Assembly: GCA_003260075.1 (NCBI GenBank)
Contig: QLIY01000301.1
Span: 100,411 to 164,410, forward strand
Length of the DNA stretch: 64,000 nt
From: Phallusia mammillata
Taxonomy: Eukaryota; Chordata; Ascidiacea; Phlebobranchia; Ascidiidae
Direction: 5' to 3'
The notes under the pieces are model-generated. The model was not told the DNA's origin and did no database searches. It saw nothing but the letters and a program-made list of their open reading frames with translations. Positions 40,047 to 47,511 of the stretch are shown here, piece by piece. The first letter of the stretch is position 1; the number at the start of each line of letters is the position of its first letter. A program made the position numbers and the translations under genes.

Positions 40047-41852
40047 AATGAATTTCTTTCGCCACCACAACACTGAAGTGTCGGAAAAGAAAACAGCACA
40101 TCCAGGTTGTCAGTTTTCCTGAAATTGCAAAACTAAGTTCATTTGTTTAATGATGCAGATAACAGCCCAAATGGACACAATAAGCATCTATTTGGGCTGG
40201 TATTTTCATCATTAAACAAATAAACAGATCCATATGTAGTGTTCCAAAATTCATTTGTAATGTAGGCATTTTTTGCCAGATTTGGAGTGTTGTAATACAG
40301 TCCTGGGTTAGTTTTTATTTATAGCTGTGTAAAAGAAATGACAAGTCCTTTGAAAGCTTTTTTGCAATGTTGGTTTGTTACCATTAGTGGCAGAGTGTTT
40401 AGCCACAAAAAGTTTTTATTTTTAAAGGTAATAATTTGAGTCAACTCAAGTGGTTAGTTTTTAACAAGGTAAATGCAAGTTATCACCTAAATTGTTTTTG
40501 CTCGAAGCAATCTGCAATCTTCCAAGTACTTTATAATTTTAGAAACCACTTGGTCACAAAAAATATGTGCTACTTTTGAGACAAATAATTTTTTGGAATT
40601 AAATTTTTATGGTGTTTTTTATTTATTTTTTTAGCTGCCATATTTCAAGGCAAGAACAAAACAACTTCAATACTGGAAGAAAAGATCATTGTTGAAGACC
40701 CAGAAAATGATGCCCTCATTGAGGAAAAGTAAGTTATGGTTTAGCGTTTACATGGTCAATTCCTTTCTATAATGTAAAAAAGTCTTAGCTACTGACATAC
40801 TGATTAATGACCACCAAACAACACTGGTTTTATTTTGTTACCAAACTATTTCCCACTGCAGTTGAAGTGAAACTTTGACTTTACTTGCAGGAGCAAAACT
40901 GAAATTTGGAAAAATAGATTTGCCATTAAATTTTTCTTTTTTATCATTATAAAAAAAAACCAGCTGAGCAAGGGGGTTTAACGAAGTCCTGTATATTTTA
41001 AAATCGGTTTAGGGATGTACATTTTGGTGTGTAGTTGAATTTGGGTACTTATGCAATAGTTTGGTGCATATATACAAATATTCGCTGGTTACAAAAACAT
41101 CCAGTGGTTACATACTAATCAACTGCGTTTGTGTTAACTTGTACAGAAGCCTTGTGGATACCGTGTACGAACTTCGTGATCAAGTGAAACACCTGATTCA
41201 GGTAAATGAAAAGCATTTTTACACAATGTCATGTATTTGCATTGAAACAAGTCTCTATACTTCAGTCCAGTCATTCATAAGCAATTGTAGTTCGATGTAA
41301 CAATTCTAACTTTGATATGAACAGCCATTGTTTTTGTGTATGGTCTGATCTAGACGTTTCCGTTTCCAGGAGATTTTTTGCGCTGTTACCAATAGGACTT
41401 TGATTTACCTTGTTTTTCCCTGCAACGTTTTTTCTTGCACAAACATTACCCATTTAAGGTTAAAGGGCTGCAGTCAGTCTTATATACATATACAGTATAC
41501 CTCTCTTAAACCAGATTCGGTTAATCTGGATCGTCACCTAATTCGGACAAAACTCCAGGGGTAAGACCTGAACTAATCACCAATCCAGACAATTTTTTTG
41601 GTCTAAACGGGCTTGGATTACCCAAGGTTTACTGTATGTATTCTAAGGGCACAAAACTATTGAAGTTATTAAGCATTCCTCCCTATCTGATTTACAACTT
41701 AAATCTCGAATTTGCAGGACCAGAAAAAGCTACGACAGAACCTTGATGAGGAAACAAAGTCCAGGCGTCGTTTGGAAGCAATTATTCGCAGGTTGGATTC
41801 ACTCATGCCTGTGAACAGTAACTCCACAGCTAGAGTGTCCCCCGAGTGCTAG
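18659..41852 (+). CDS. ARHGEF7: PIX-type Rho guanine-nucleotide exchange factor (ARHGEF7/ARHGEF6 orthologue)
   Basis: Seventeen phase-consistent exons: 18659-18754, 19709-19808, 20628-20725, 21249-21442, 23701-23838, 25104-25227, 25404-25463, 25995-26138, 29091-29256, 30360-30544, 31825-31972, 33465-33562, 34006-34120, 34548-34628, 40635-40728, 41147-41201, 41718-41852; 676 aa. Domains: SH3 (1-65, [15 protein letters not shown] and [12 protein letters not shown]), which in PIX binds PAK; DH exchange domain (about 97-275, [22 protein letters not shown]); PH domain (about 290-410, [21 protein letters not shown]); KPW-CLRPSAP motif (about 493); GIT-binding region (562-582, [16 protein letters not shown]); C-terminal coiled coil (about 612-660, [16 protein letters not shown]). 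Family role: Rac1/Cdc42 activation at focal adhesions with GIT and PAK. There is no CH domain upstream and no vertebrate-type PDZ ligand; it ends VSPEC. The first donor is GTGCTC, atypical. Paralogue (6 versus 7) is not resolvable by eye; a pre-duplication orthologue is likely. Confidence 0.93.
18916..19240. repeat. Tandem repeat, 129-bp period, about 2.5 units
   Basis: Units start at 18916, 19045 and 19174. The first two share CCCCACTAGCCCCCCAAAAT-type cores, and CATTTGTAGGTGT recurs near the unit ends. The third unit is diverged. This is a real period-129 tandem array, with no G run between units, unlike the gap-type duplications. Intron 1 of the PIX gene. Confidence 0.75.
19469..19682. other. 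Two long G runs (19469-19536 and 19600-19682) around a 63-bp island
   Basis: Runs of 68 and 83 G. Flanks are not duplicated, unlike the 10-G runs. They probably represent sized gaps written as G. The second run ends 26 bases before PIX exon 2, so intron 1 is incompletely known. Glycine- or proline-rich translations through them are meaningless. Confidence 0.75.
20274..20459. mobile_element. pogo/Tigger-like MITE
   Basis: Starts TA-CAGTAAACCTTGGTTAATC and ends with the inverted match TTAACGAAGGTTTACT. The TA target site is clear at the left; the right end is mutated. Same family as 41493-41634. PIX intron 2. Confidence 0.65.
21478..22000. mobile_element. hAT element, TAGTGATGGGA family (copy 1), with internal gaps
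   Basis: Ends TAGTGATGGGATGAGTACC and CCCCCCATCACTA. Exact 8-bp duplication TTTGGTAG at 21470-21477 and 22001-22008. The interior is rich in GTACTCGGTATCG. An 80-G run (21572-21651) and a 10-G run (21801-21810) with duplicated flanks (21716-21800 and 21811-21895) show that it was not fully assembled. PIX intron 4. Confidence 0.88.
22821..23480. repeat. Two G runs (23141-23150, 23357-23366) with a second haplotype copy in two pieces
   Basis: Sequence 22821-23140 is repeated as 23151-23356 plus 23367-23480, in order, with differences such as TGCAAAACTGACCAG versus GGTATATACTGACTAG. The second copy reads as the alternate allele in two contigs. PIX intron 4. Confidence 0.8.
23917..24596. mobile_element. 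hAT element containing a nested MITE
   Basis: Ends CAGTGCTCTTCAACC and (inverted) CAGAGTTCTTCAACC. Exact 8-bp duplication ATGTATAT on both sides (23909-23916, 24597-24604). A CAGTGGTGGG-family MITE sits inside at 24029. Two phases of CACTGAAAA(G/CA)C near 24010 and 24299 suggest an internal insertion. PIX intron 5. Confidence 0.88.
24029..24205. mobile_element. hAT MITE, CAGTGGTGGGATTCA family (copy 2), 3'-truncated and nested
   Basis: Matches the left end and body of the family (CAGTGGTGGGATTCAGCC, GAACCGGTTAGCATTACTGG) but loses similarity after GTGATAGAACCGG. The right terminal repeat is missing. Inserted into the element at 23917-24596. The right boundary is approximate. Confidence 0.75.
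24581..24732. repeat. G run (24651-24660) between two copies of about 70 bp
   Basis: CGGTTGAAGA begins both copies. They include the last bases of the hAT element and its flank, so the element's right end appears twice. Probable allelic contig ends. Confidence 0.8.
25631..25881. mobile_element. hAT MITE, CAGTGGTGGGATTCA family (copy 3), with internal duplication
   Basis: Flanks CCTATATG and CCTGTATG (7 of 8). The block from ACCGGTTCTATAGAACCGTC to TTAGCATTACTGGTTACTGT occurs twice in tandem. The right end CACTACTG is mutated. Lies between PIX exons 7 and 8. Confidence 0.85.
26233..26436. mobile_element. Degenerate hAT element related to 11965-12180
   Basis: Starts CAGTGGTTCTCAACC and shares TTATTGTCGGGGCCAAATG, TTTTAAGTGTGTAGGGAG and TAGCAATGTTTGGTGGTTTTC with the copy at 11965. 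The right end has decayed and no clear target duplication remains. PIX intron 8. Confidence 0.7.
26543..26917. repeat. G run (26724-26733) between two copies of about 180 bp
   Basis: Copies run from TGTTTTCT to GCTAGTGTCAT with several substitutions and small indels. PIX intron 8; probable alleles. Confidence 0.8.
27007..27216. mobile_element. hAT MITE, GGTTCCCAACC / GAATTCCTCC family
   Basis: Ends CAGAGGTTCCCAACC and GGTTGGGAACCACTG. Interior GTAGATGCTAAAGCATACAAAGATCAT is the reverse complement of the family at 35245, 36911 and 45681. The target duplication is poorly preserved (GTTCAGAC / GTTTAAAG). PIX intron 8. Confidence 0.75.
28600..28978. mobile_element. hAT element, TAGGGATGGGC family
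   Basis: Ends CAGGGATGGGCC and (inverted) TAGGAATGGGCTGAGC. Exact duplication GTAGTTAC at 28592-28599 and 28979-28986. The interior contains GGTCGAAC and GAGCATC motifs shared with 32394 and 54905. PIX intron 8. Confidence 0.88.
29623..30400. repeat. Alternate-haplotype contig (29633-29877) between G runs, with partial PIX exon 10 copy
   Basis: G runs at 29623-29632 and 29878-29888 bound a contig whose start matches 29889-29965 and whose end matches 30265-30400. That end includes the acceptor and first 41 bases of PIX exon 10 (GAAACCTCATCGAAAAGATA). The alternate haplotype thus lacks about 300 bp present at 29966-30264. The exon copy at 29837-29877 is not a real second exon. Confidence 0.8.
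31159..31859. repeat. G run (31218-31229) with partial duplicate of the start of PIX exon 11
   Basis: The acceptor and first 34 bases of exon 11 (CATGCCATGCACTCAATGTC) occur at 31185-31218 before the run, and again complete at 31825. The introns on either side are related but diverged, consistent with two haplotypes laid end to end. Confidence 0.78.
32365..33112. mobile_element. hAT element, TAGTGATGGGA family (copy 2), hosting a second hAT
   Basis: Ends TAGTGATGGGACGAG and TTCCATCACTA. Exact duplication AACAAAAT at 32357-32364 and 33113-33120. A TAGGGATGGGC element is inserted at 32394-32796. A 35-G run (33052-33086) leaves the interior incomplete. A 10-G run (33152-33161) then repeats the element end and flank (33087-33151 and 33162-33226). 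PIX intron 11. Confidence 0.88.
32394..32796. mobile_element. hAT element, TAGGGATGGGC family, nested
   Basis: Ends TAGGGATGGGCCGAGCC and GGCACATCCCTA. Flanks TTACTCGG and GTACTCGG (7 of 8) lie within the host element. The interior has GCTCGGCCGAGCACCGAGCA-type repeats. Confidence 0.85.
34327..34410. repeat. 84-bp inverted-repeat element with perfect 16-bp arms
   Basis: CACAGTACGCCAGGCC (34327-34342) is exactly inverted as GGCCTGGCGTACTGTG (34395-34410). A diverged left arm, CATAGTACTCCAGGCCTATT, occurs at about 46213, so this is probably a small dispersed MITE. No clear target duplication. PIX intron 13. Confidence 0.65.
35031..35156. repeat. G run (35078-35087) between two copies of about 47 bp
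   Basis: TGAGAACCATGCATATTTTA begins both copies. PIX intron 14; probable contig-end overlap. Confidence 0.75.
35245..35481. mobile_element. hAT MITE, GGTTCCCAACC family
   Basis: Starts CAGTGGCTTTCAAAAGG and ends TTTTGAAACTG. Flanks CACTAAAT and CACTAAAG (7 of 8). Shares GGTTTAGCATCTACTATATA with sister copies. Its right part is duplicated across the G run at 35524-35533 (35422-35523 and 35534-35636). Confidence 0.82.
36012..36226. repeat. G run (36133-36143) with duplicated flank and allele-specific 34-bp tandem copy
   Basis: AGCAGATATATTAGT begins both copies. The left copy contains CCATCATACCATTGATGATG twice, the right copy once: a small tandem-repeat length difference between the presumed alleles. 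Confidence 0.75.
36911..37147. mobile_element. hAT MITE, GGTTCCCAACC family, perfect target duplication
   Basis: Starts CAGTGGTTCCCAACC and ends GTTTGGAAACACTG. AGTTATTA flanks both sides exactly (36903-36910, 37148-37155). This is the cleanest copy of the family, 237 bp. PIX intron 14. Confidence 0.9.
37680..38050. repeat. Irregular repeat cluster with CACCCACAGCCCC/AAAACGTGAAATTTTT units
   Basis: TTCACCCACAGCCC(C)CCAAAACGTGAA occurs at about 37705, 37788 and 37877. AAGATGGTCCATG(C/T)GAATTT occurs at about 37665 and 37934. CGTGAAATTTTTAAAACG occurs at about 37978 and 38030. The units are reshuffled rather than strictly tandem. No coding frame. PIX intron 14. Confidence 0.65.
38244..38332. 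repeat. G run (38284-38293) between two copies of about 39 bp
   Basis: AAATTTCATGCAAATTTTGA occurs on both sides. Probable contig-end overlap in PIX intron 14. Confidence 0.75.
38834..39022. repeat. G run (38923-38932) between two copies of about 89 bp
   Basis: AATTCAATTGATAAATCAAA begins both copies, with few differences. PIX intron 14. Confidence 0.8.
39999..40045. other. 47-base G run, probable sized gap
   Basis: The flanks are not duplicated. The run is longer than the 10-base class and is treated as an unsequenced gap in PIX intron 14. Confidence 0.7.
41493..41634. mobile_element. pogo/Tigger-like MITE with TA target site
   Basis: TA-CAGTATACCTCTCTTAAACC at the left and GGATTACCCAAGGTTTACTG-TA at the right. 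Terminal repeats are inverted and TA is duplicated. Lies in the last PIX intron. Confidence 0.78.
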
Positions 41853-42091
41853 CATCCGGCTGTGCATGGTTCAGTTTATGTTTTAGTTCAAGAGTTTCTG
41901 TTTTTGGAACGCTGCTGCCAAGCCCGTTCTGCTCACCGACAATGCGGAATCTGTGCGAACAGTTTCAGTAGAGTGCGGACACTAACACATATTGTTTTCT
42001 GTTTTGTTTGTTGCCGTGTTGTATGGCCACTGTACGCCAACTGTTGTGATGCACTGGGTTTGTCGGCAGATGGAATAGATATGGATCAGAC

Positions 42092-42253
42092 CAGTGGTGG
42101 GATTCAGCCGGTTCGCACCGGTTCTGTAAAACCATCTCACGTATTTTTATGAGATCAGTGAACGGGTTAGCATTACTGGTTACTGTCAAAGGACTTTTTG
42201 TTGTGACTTTTATGATAGAACCAACTAACGAAAAAATTTGAATTCCACCACTG
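42092..42253. mobile_element. hAT MITE, CAGTGGTGGGATTCA family (copy 4), perfect target duplication
   Basis: CAGTGGTGGGATTCAGCCGG to AATTCCACCACTG. GATCAGAC is exactly duplicated at 42084-42091 and 42254-42261. Best-preserved ends of the family. Lies about 240 bp beyond the PIX stop, probably in its 3'UTR. Confidence 0.92.
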
Positions 42254-43851
42254 GATCAGACAGTACTGAAATAGACACAATAAAGTACAAACAGTCTTTA
42301 CACGTAACTAATTTCTCATTTAATTAAGCCCATTGCTTTCATTAGGTTTTTGACATCCAAAAAATGAAAAAGAATATATGCATCTAACGAACAAACGAAA
42401 AGTCTGTTTTGGCTTCTTAATATTAGTTTTGCTCATGCTGAATACTTATTACCAATTAAGTTCACAACACACAAAGTGGCACTACTAAACCTATACCCTT
42501 GTTTTTGCCGAATTTTTGGGACATTGTACTTTCTGAACCATTTTGCTACATTGTTTCATCATGTTACTTCAATTTTGAATACGAATCGGAAAAATAATCA
42601 GCTGCGTTATTAAATGTTGGCCTGCAATATGGCCAAATTTAATGGCAATTTTTCCAATTACTCATTAAAAAATGTTGTTCAGCCTACAGTACTGGTTTCA
42701 ATTAGTTTGGTACATTACTTTATTATTTGCGGCTTATTGAGTTAAAAAATGAAATTGTGTGAGTTTTATTATTTTCCCTGACATATTTTTTTGCATTATG
42801 TGTAATCTACAATTGTACTCCGCGAAAAAATCTAACCGATATTTTATATCCTTACACATGAAAAATGGTCAGTGATAGCCACTGTTAAAAAACACAATAA
42901 ACAAACCCACAAAATATCTAAATTTGAGCAGATTACATGAACTTTTTTGTGATTGCAAACCTAACAACAATTTTAAACTGTTAAATTTCATTAGCAAATA
43001 ATTTTGTTAGAGACGTAATTATCATTTCAATTGTTGAACATGTGTTCGAATCTATTACATACATTTGGTTTTTTATCATATTATTTTTGGCAGTGATTGA
43101 TATGTTGCAATAATAAGTGTGGCAAGTAGATCAGTAGATCTTTTAATGATTTGGCATCATTGCTTTGGTTTTGATGCTAACAGAATGTACGTCTTTTTTT
43201 CTTTGTCCAGTTATGCAAGTGCCATTAAATAACACTGATAACGGTCTGGTGGTCAATTTATTTTGTTTGCGCAGTCAGTTCTATATGGATGCCTTTATAA
43301 TTCAAAAACACTTAGACTAAGTGCACAAAAAGGCACACTTTTTAGGTGATTGTTATATCCAAACGTTTGGTGACAATGAGTTAATTTGGTTTCAACTTGC
43401 AGTCTGTATTAACTGGATTCTTTCGTAACACCTTCTGTTATACTAAATTAGTAATTCAATCCAACCGCTTACCCACTACATTCAAATTTTTGTTTAAGCA
43501 ATTTACTGCACTAGTAGTACTTGCTTTACTCACAATGATTTTCTTTATGCAACTTCTTAAAATATGGAAAGAGTAAAATAAGAGCCTAAATAAACACATG
43601 AGCATTTCCGGAAACATTTCAATAATAAAGCACATCACTTTTTTAGTCTATTTTTAGTTATTTTCCTCACCAAGCCTATAAACAGATTTGTATTTAATGT
43701 TCTTTTATTTACATTTAAAAATCATGTGTCGGTTTGGTGAGTTTACATCTAAGCTGGGCACACTGTACTAACCAATTTAAACTGTTAAATATTAATATGT
43801 ATATTTAGGATGTCACAAGGGCATGTATAAAATGCTTACTCCTGTGCACAG

Positions 43852-43930
43852 GGCAGCCAAACTTTCTGACAGTGACGGTGCACCAAGGGCGGTGACTCTT
43901 CGAGAACACAAGAAAACTGCTTCAAGATGA
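43852..43930 (+). CDS. Candidate alternative last exon of the PIX gene
   Basis: After the acceptor TGTGCACAG there is an open frame of 25 codons plus TGA: AAKLSDSDGAPRAVTLREHK, then KTASR. If exon 17 is left early at an internal donor CGCAG|GTTGGA (exon end 41791, phase 2), the junction reads ...EAIIRR-AAKLSDSDG in frame. The peptide has the composition of a real basic tail with possible Ser/Thr phosphosites and would replace [19 protein letters not shown]. It could also be the end of an unseen gene. No family match recognised. Confidence 0.4.
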
Positions 43931-44325
43931 ATACCTGACCTGCATTCAAACCAGAAACACTTGCAGAAATATTCAAAGTGACTAAGCATCATTTGACAAT
44001 GTAATTTAAAAGTGAAAAGCCTTGCAACTCTGAAAAACTGATAGCAAAAGGAGCCCTAGCGATTGGTGTACATTTTGTTGTTGTGTATATTATTATCTTT
44101 TATTTGTGTAGTAACTTCTTGACTTGACTTTTATATTTACTTTTGCTGGTGTTTGCAGGAACTGTGTTCCTATTTTAATACAACTCCTCCACTGCTGCAA
44201 GAAAACAGTTTACAGCAAAAAGTGTGTAAAAGTTAAGACAACATTGGCTAGACAACATTTCCGCAACAAGCACAAGGCACCCCAGTTGTGCTGTAAAGGT
44301 CTGTAGGAGTTAATGAAAAGTCCTC

Positions 44326-46624
44326 TTATGCCTTTTGGATCATTTTCAACTCTTCCATAGCTTTCTGGAGGGCTACTCGCTTTTTGTGTCTTTTTTCTTC
44401 ATCTGCTTCAACAAACTAAAAAAGTGCAAAACATTAAGACCTTTTTTTACAATGTGGTAACTTTGTTGCAATGTTTTAATCAAATTAGCTATATTAAGTG
44501 TTTAGGTGGTTCTCAACCTTATACTGATTGCGTACCACCGACAACAATTTCAATTGCTGCATACCACATAAACCCTGTTTAGATAGGTAATCCAAGGGCT
44601 AGGCTATTCAATTGGACAAGTTATGATGCATTGCAAGTACTGAATTAAATTAGGTATAGCAGAAGTCTACGCATGTACCTCTAGTGGTATGCATAAAAAT
44701 ACCACAAGTGGTACATGAGTAAATACCACAAGTGGTACATGAGTTGAGAATCACGGATGTAGATAAATAACTATGGGCACTTCTTACACAAAAAATGCAT
44801 TTAAATTGTTTGGGGGGGGGGCACCCTCTTTTTGTGTCTTTTTTCTTCATCTGCTTCAACAAACTAAAAAAAGTGCAAAACATTAAGACCTTTTTTACAA
44901 TGTGGTAACTTTGTTGCAATGTTTAATCAAATTAGCTATATTAAGTGTTTAGGTGGTTCTCAACCTTATACTGATTGTGTACCACCTGACAACAATTTCA
45001 ATTGCTGCATACCACATAAACCCTGTTTAGATAGGTAATCCAAGGGCTAGGCTATTCAATTGGACAAGTTATGATGCATTGCAAGTACTGAATTAAATTA
45101 GGTATAGCAGAAGTCTATGCATGTACCTCTAGTGGTATGAATAAAAAAACCACAAGTGGTACATGAGTAAAGGTTGAGAATCACGGATGTAGGTAAATAA
45201 CTATGGGCACTTCTTACACAAAAAATGCATTTAAATTGTTTTAGCAATATTTCTAAAAAACCTAAATATCTACTTACTGGAGAAATTTCAAATGTGACAG
45301 ACTGAGGGACAAAATACATCATCATGTGGATTAAAACTGGTTTAGCATGGGTCGGTAAATCAGTAATCTTAATTACTCTTGTGTGATAACTCAAAGAATA
45401 CACAGTTGGCAAGTCATCAACATTGGCGGTTAGAGAGGTTTTCATGTTCTTAATATTTTGCTCAAAGGTAGGCTCCGCATACCTAAAAAAAAGCAAACTC
45501 TTCAGTTACATGCAATTTGTTTTTATGAGTGGACCAAAAAAATGTCTCTTTAATTGGACTCCTTTAGTTATTTACACTTTGGCAGTTGGTCTATTATATT
45601 TTAAAGTCTAGTCAAGTGGTCATTTTGTTCAATTTGTTTAACTATAATGCACTCTATATTTGATACTTGATCATTTTAACCAGTGGTTCCCAACCGGTGA
45701 AGAATTAAAAAAACTTGTGGGGAGGAATCTACTTATTTCCATGTGGTTTGTATTATAGAGACACTTAAGCTCAAGGCATATGACCTGCAGTTAAAAAAAG
45801 ACCAAATTTTGTATGATCGTTGTTTGGTTTAGCATACTTTGTAGTATAGTAGGAAAGAATAAATTGTTTTGAATTGTAAAGAGATGAATTTGTTAAAAAA
45901 AGGCTGTGAACCACTGATTTAAAGATTACTTACAGTTCATCAATTTTGTAGTTTAGTTGTTGTAATAAATGGTGAACAATTTTAGTGAAGCTTTCAACAA
46001 GCACTATATCATATCCAGTTATTTTGAACTTTAATGTATCATAACATGAAATATTTTCTTGTAGTAGTGCATTTTTCACTTCCTTTTTTCTTTTTAAATG
46101 TCTTGAGCTCTGAAATGGAAATTTATATGTTAGGCTGCAACTTTAAGCAGTTAAAAAAGGTCCTAGTTTTACTGCAATTTAATATTGCATTTCATAATTG
46201 ACTGTTAGTAAATCATAGTACTCCAGGCCTATTAAAGGCTGTCAGTATTTACAAAATTGATACAAAACTGTAAAACCAATGGACAATAAATTCCTTTATG
46301 AAAGAACAGAATCGGTCATTTTTGTTACAAGTACTTTAAGGCCATGTAAATGATGCAAATATCTTCTATTTGTCATTCTATTACCACATTGGTACAATGT
46401 GCTTTGAATGAAAGATCTGAAAGCACCAAAGTGCATTGCCAAATTTACTAAAATACACTTACCTCAACACCAGTCAAACCATATGTTCGACCTATTCCAG
46501 CGGTTGGCCTATTTCGAAAATGCCTTACAAAGGAATTAGACAATACCCTGTGCGTTTTTAGGGAACCTGAACTCTTCTCAAAGAGCTTCATAAACACACA
46601 ACGACATAGCGCTGAACTAGACAT
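44326..46624 (-). CDS. MRPL48: Mitochondrial ribosomal protein mL48
   Basis: Four minus-strand exons in phase: 46463-46624 (ATG), 45934-46109, 45278-45482, 44326-44415 (TAA); 210 aa against about 212 in human. The N-terminus is rich in Ser/Arg and low in acidic residues (MSSSALCRCVFMKLFEKSSG), as for a mitochondrial presequence, followed by RPTAGIGRTYGLTGVE, matching the RPTHGIGKY-type motif of vertebrate mL48. The core KITGYDIVLVESFTKIVHHL and IDELYAEPTFEQ match the S10-like fold of mL48; the C-terminus is a charged helix (EADEEKRHKKRVALQKAMEE). Component of the mitoribosome large subunit. The frame has an earlier ATG upstream, but the chosen one gives a typical presequence. A false partial copy of the last exon lies at 44822-44865. 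Divergent from XPC. Confidence 0.86.
44387..45240. repeat. G run (44812-44821) between two copies of about 415 bp, including part of MRPL48 exon 4
   Basis: 44387-44811 recurs at 44828-45240, including the 5' end of the last MRPL48 exon (plus strand CATCTGCTTCAACAAACTAA). Each copy carries a TGGTTCTCAACCTTATACTG...GAGAATCACGG block, probably a decayed hAT element. Differences include single-base indels. This is the largest apparent allelic overlap with coding sequence. Confidence 0.8.
45681..45916. mobile_element. hAT MITE, GGTTCCCAACC family
   Basis: Starts CAGTGGTTCCCAACCGG and ends GGCTGTGAACCACTG. Flanks ATTTTAAC and ATTTAAAG match at 6 of 8. Lies in the MRPL48 intron between exons 2 and 3, ending 17 bases from the exon 2 donor. 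Confidence 0.78.
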
Positions 46625-47511
46625 ATTGAAACACAGAGTACTATGCCATAATAATACACGGTGCAATCTCAACGAAATCGTTTCTCTGAAAAAACGTATA
46701 TATGACCAAGAATCAAGATATCGACGATTAACCCAGCTTTCAAAATATAGACACCACATAGGTTATACAAATACTTAACTTGTCTACGGTGAACGAATAG
46801 TTTACTTGGGGGGGGGGGTCGACGATTAACCCAGCTTTCAAAATATAGACACCACACAGGTTATACAAATACTTAACTTGTCTACGGTGAACGAATAGTT
46901 TACTTTCAAATTAACACCTCACAAATTTAAACTTTCTTTTTTTTCATTTATCAGCTTTTTCTGACTTTAAACCTGATTTCTATCTTTTACACAGCACATG
47001 TTAGTTGCAAATTAGGGGATTTTATTTCATAACAATGCTTCAGGCATTGTTGACAAAATTAAAATAATAATTTTTGTGTTGCAAAAAGCATTAATAGCGC
47101 TTTTTACTTTCCTAAAAAAATATTATTGAGGTATGAAAACGAAAAACTCATTAACTTTTTATTATATATTTCCATTTTCGTAAGTGGACCGTACAACAGA
47201 AAAAGAAGAATGCAGATCTTGCACAAGCGTGGTGCAATCGGCATTGACGGCGATTTTTAAAAGAGGTCGAGGGGTAGACTGCACGTGGTTTTGTTTGTTG
47301 CTTGGGAGCATTGCAGCTTGCTGGTACAATTGCGTGCGTCGTTACCGCTGAGTTTACTATGTTGGTTTATAAGCTCTGCGCATTTATTGTGATCAATGAT
47401 AAATTTACGTCTTGTTTGAGGTTACAAGAGTTACTTAAAGAGTGATATGTATTTTCTGTACTTAAAGCGTAAAATGTTTATTTTGCCAATAGTGTAGGTG
47501 CAAAAACAATA
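46625..47511. promoter_or_regulatory. Head-to-head MRPL48 / XPC promoter region
   Basis: 887 bp separate the two start codons, suggesting a shared bidirectional promoter. A G run (46808-46818) separates two copies of about 87 bp (46721-46807, 46819-46905), so the true distance is nearer 0.8 kb or less. The stretch around 47215-47345 is locally richer in G+C. No TATA box can be assigned. Confidence 0.5.

Larger units (their letters stand above)
41853..44325. other. PIX 3' flank, convergent with MRPL48
   Basis: Contains a hAT MITE (42092-42253), an AATAAA at about 42279 that could polyadenylate the PIX transcript, and a candidate alternative last PIX exon (43852-43930). The rest is A+T-rich without recognisable genes. 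Confidence 0.55.

Noticed and set aside
44124..44306. Cys-rich frame between the candidate PIX exon and MRPL48
   Set aside because: Starts in intergenic A+T-rich DNA, no family pattern; overlaps only an isolated acceptor-like TTTGCAG.
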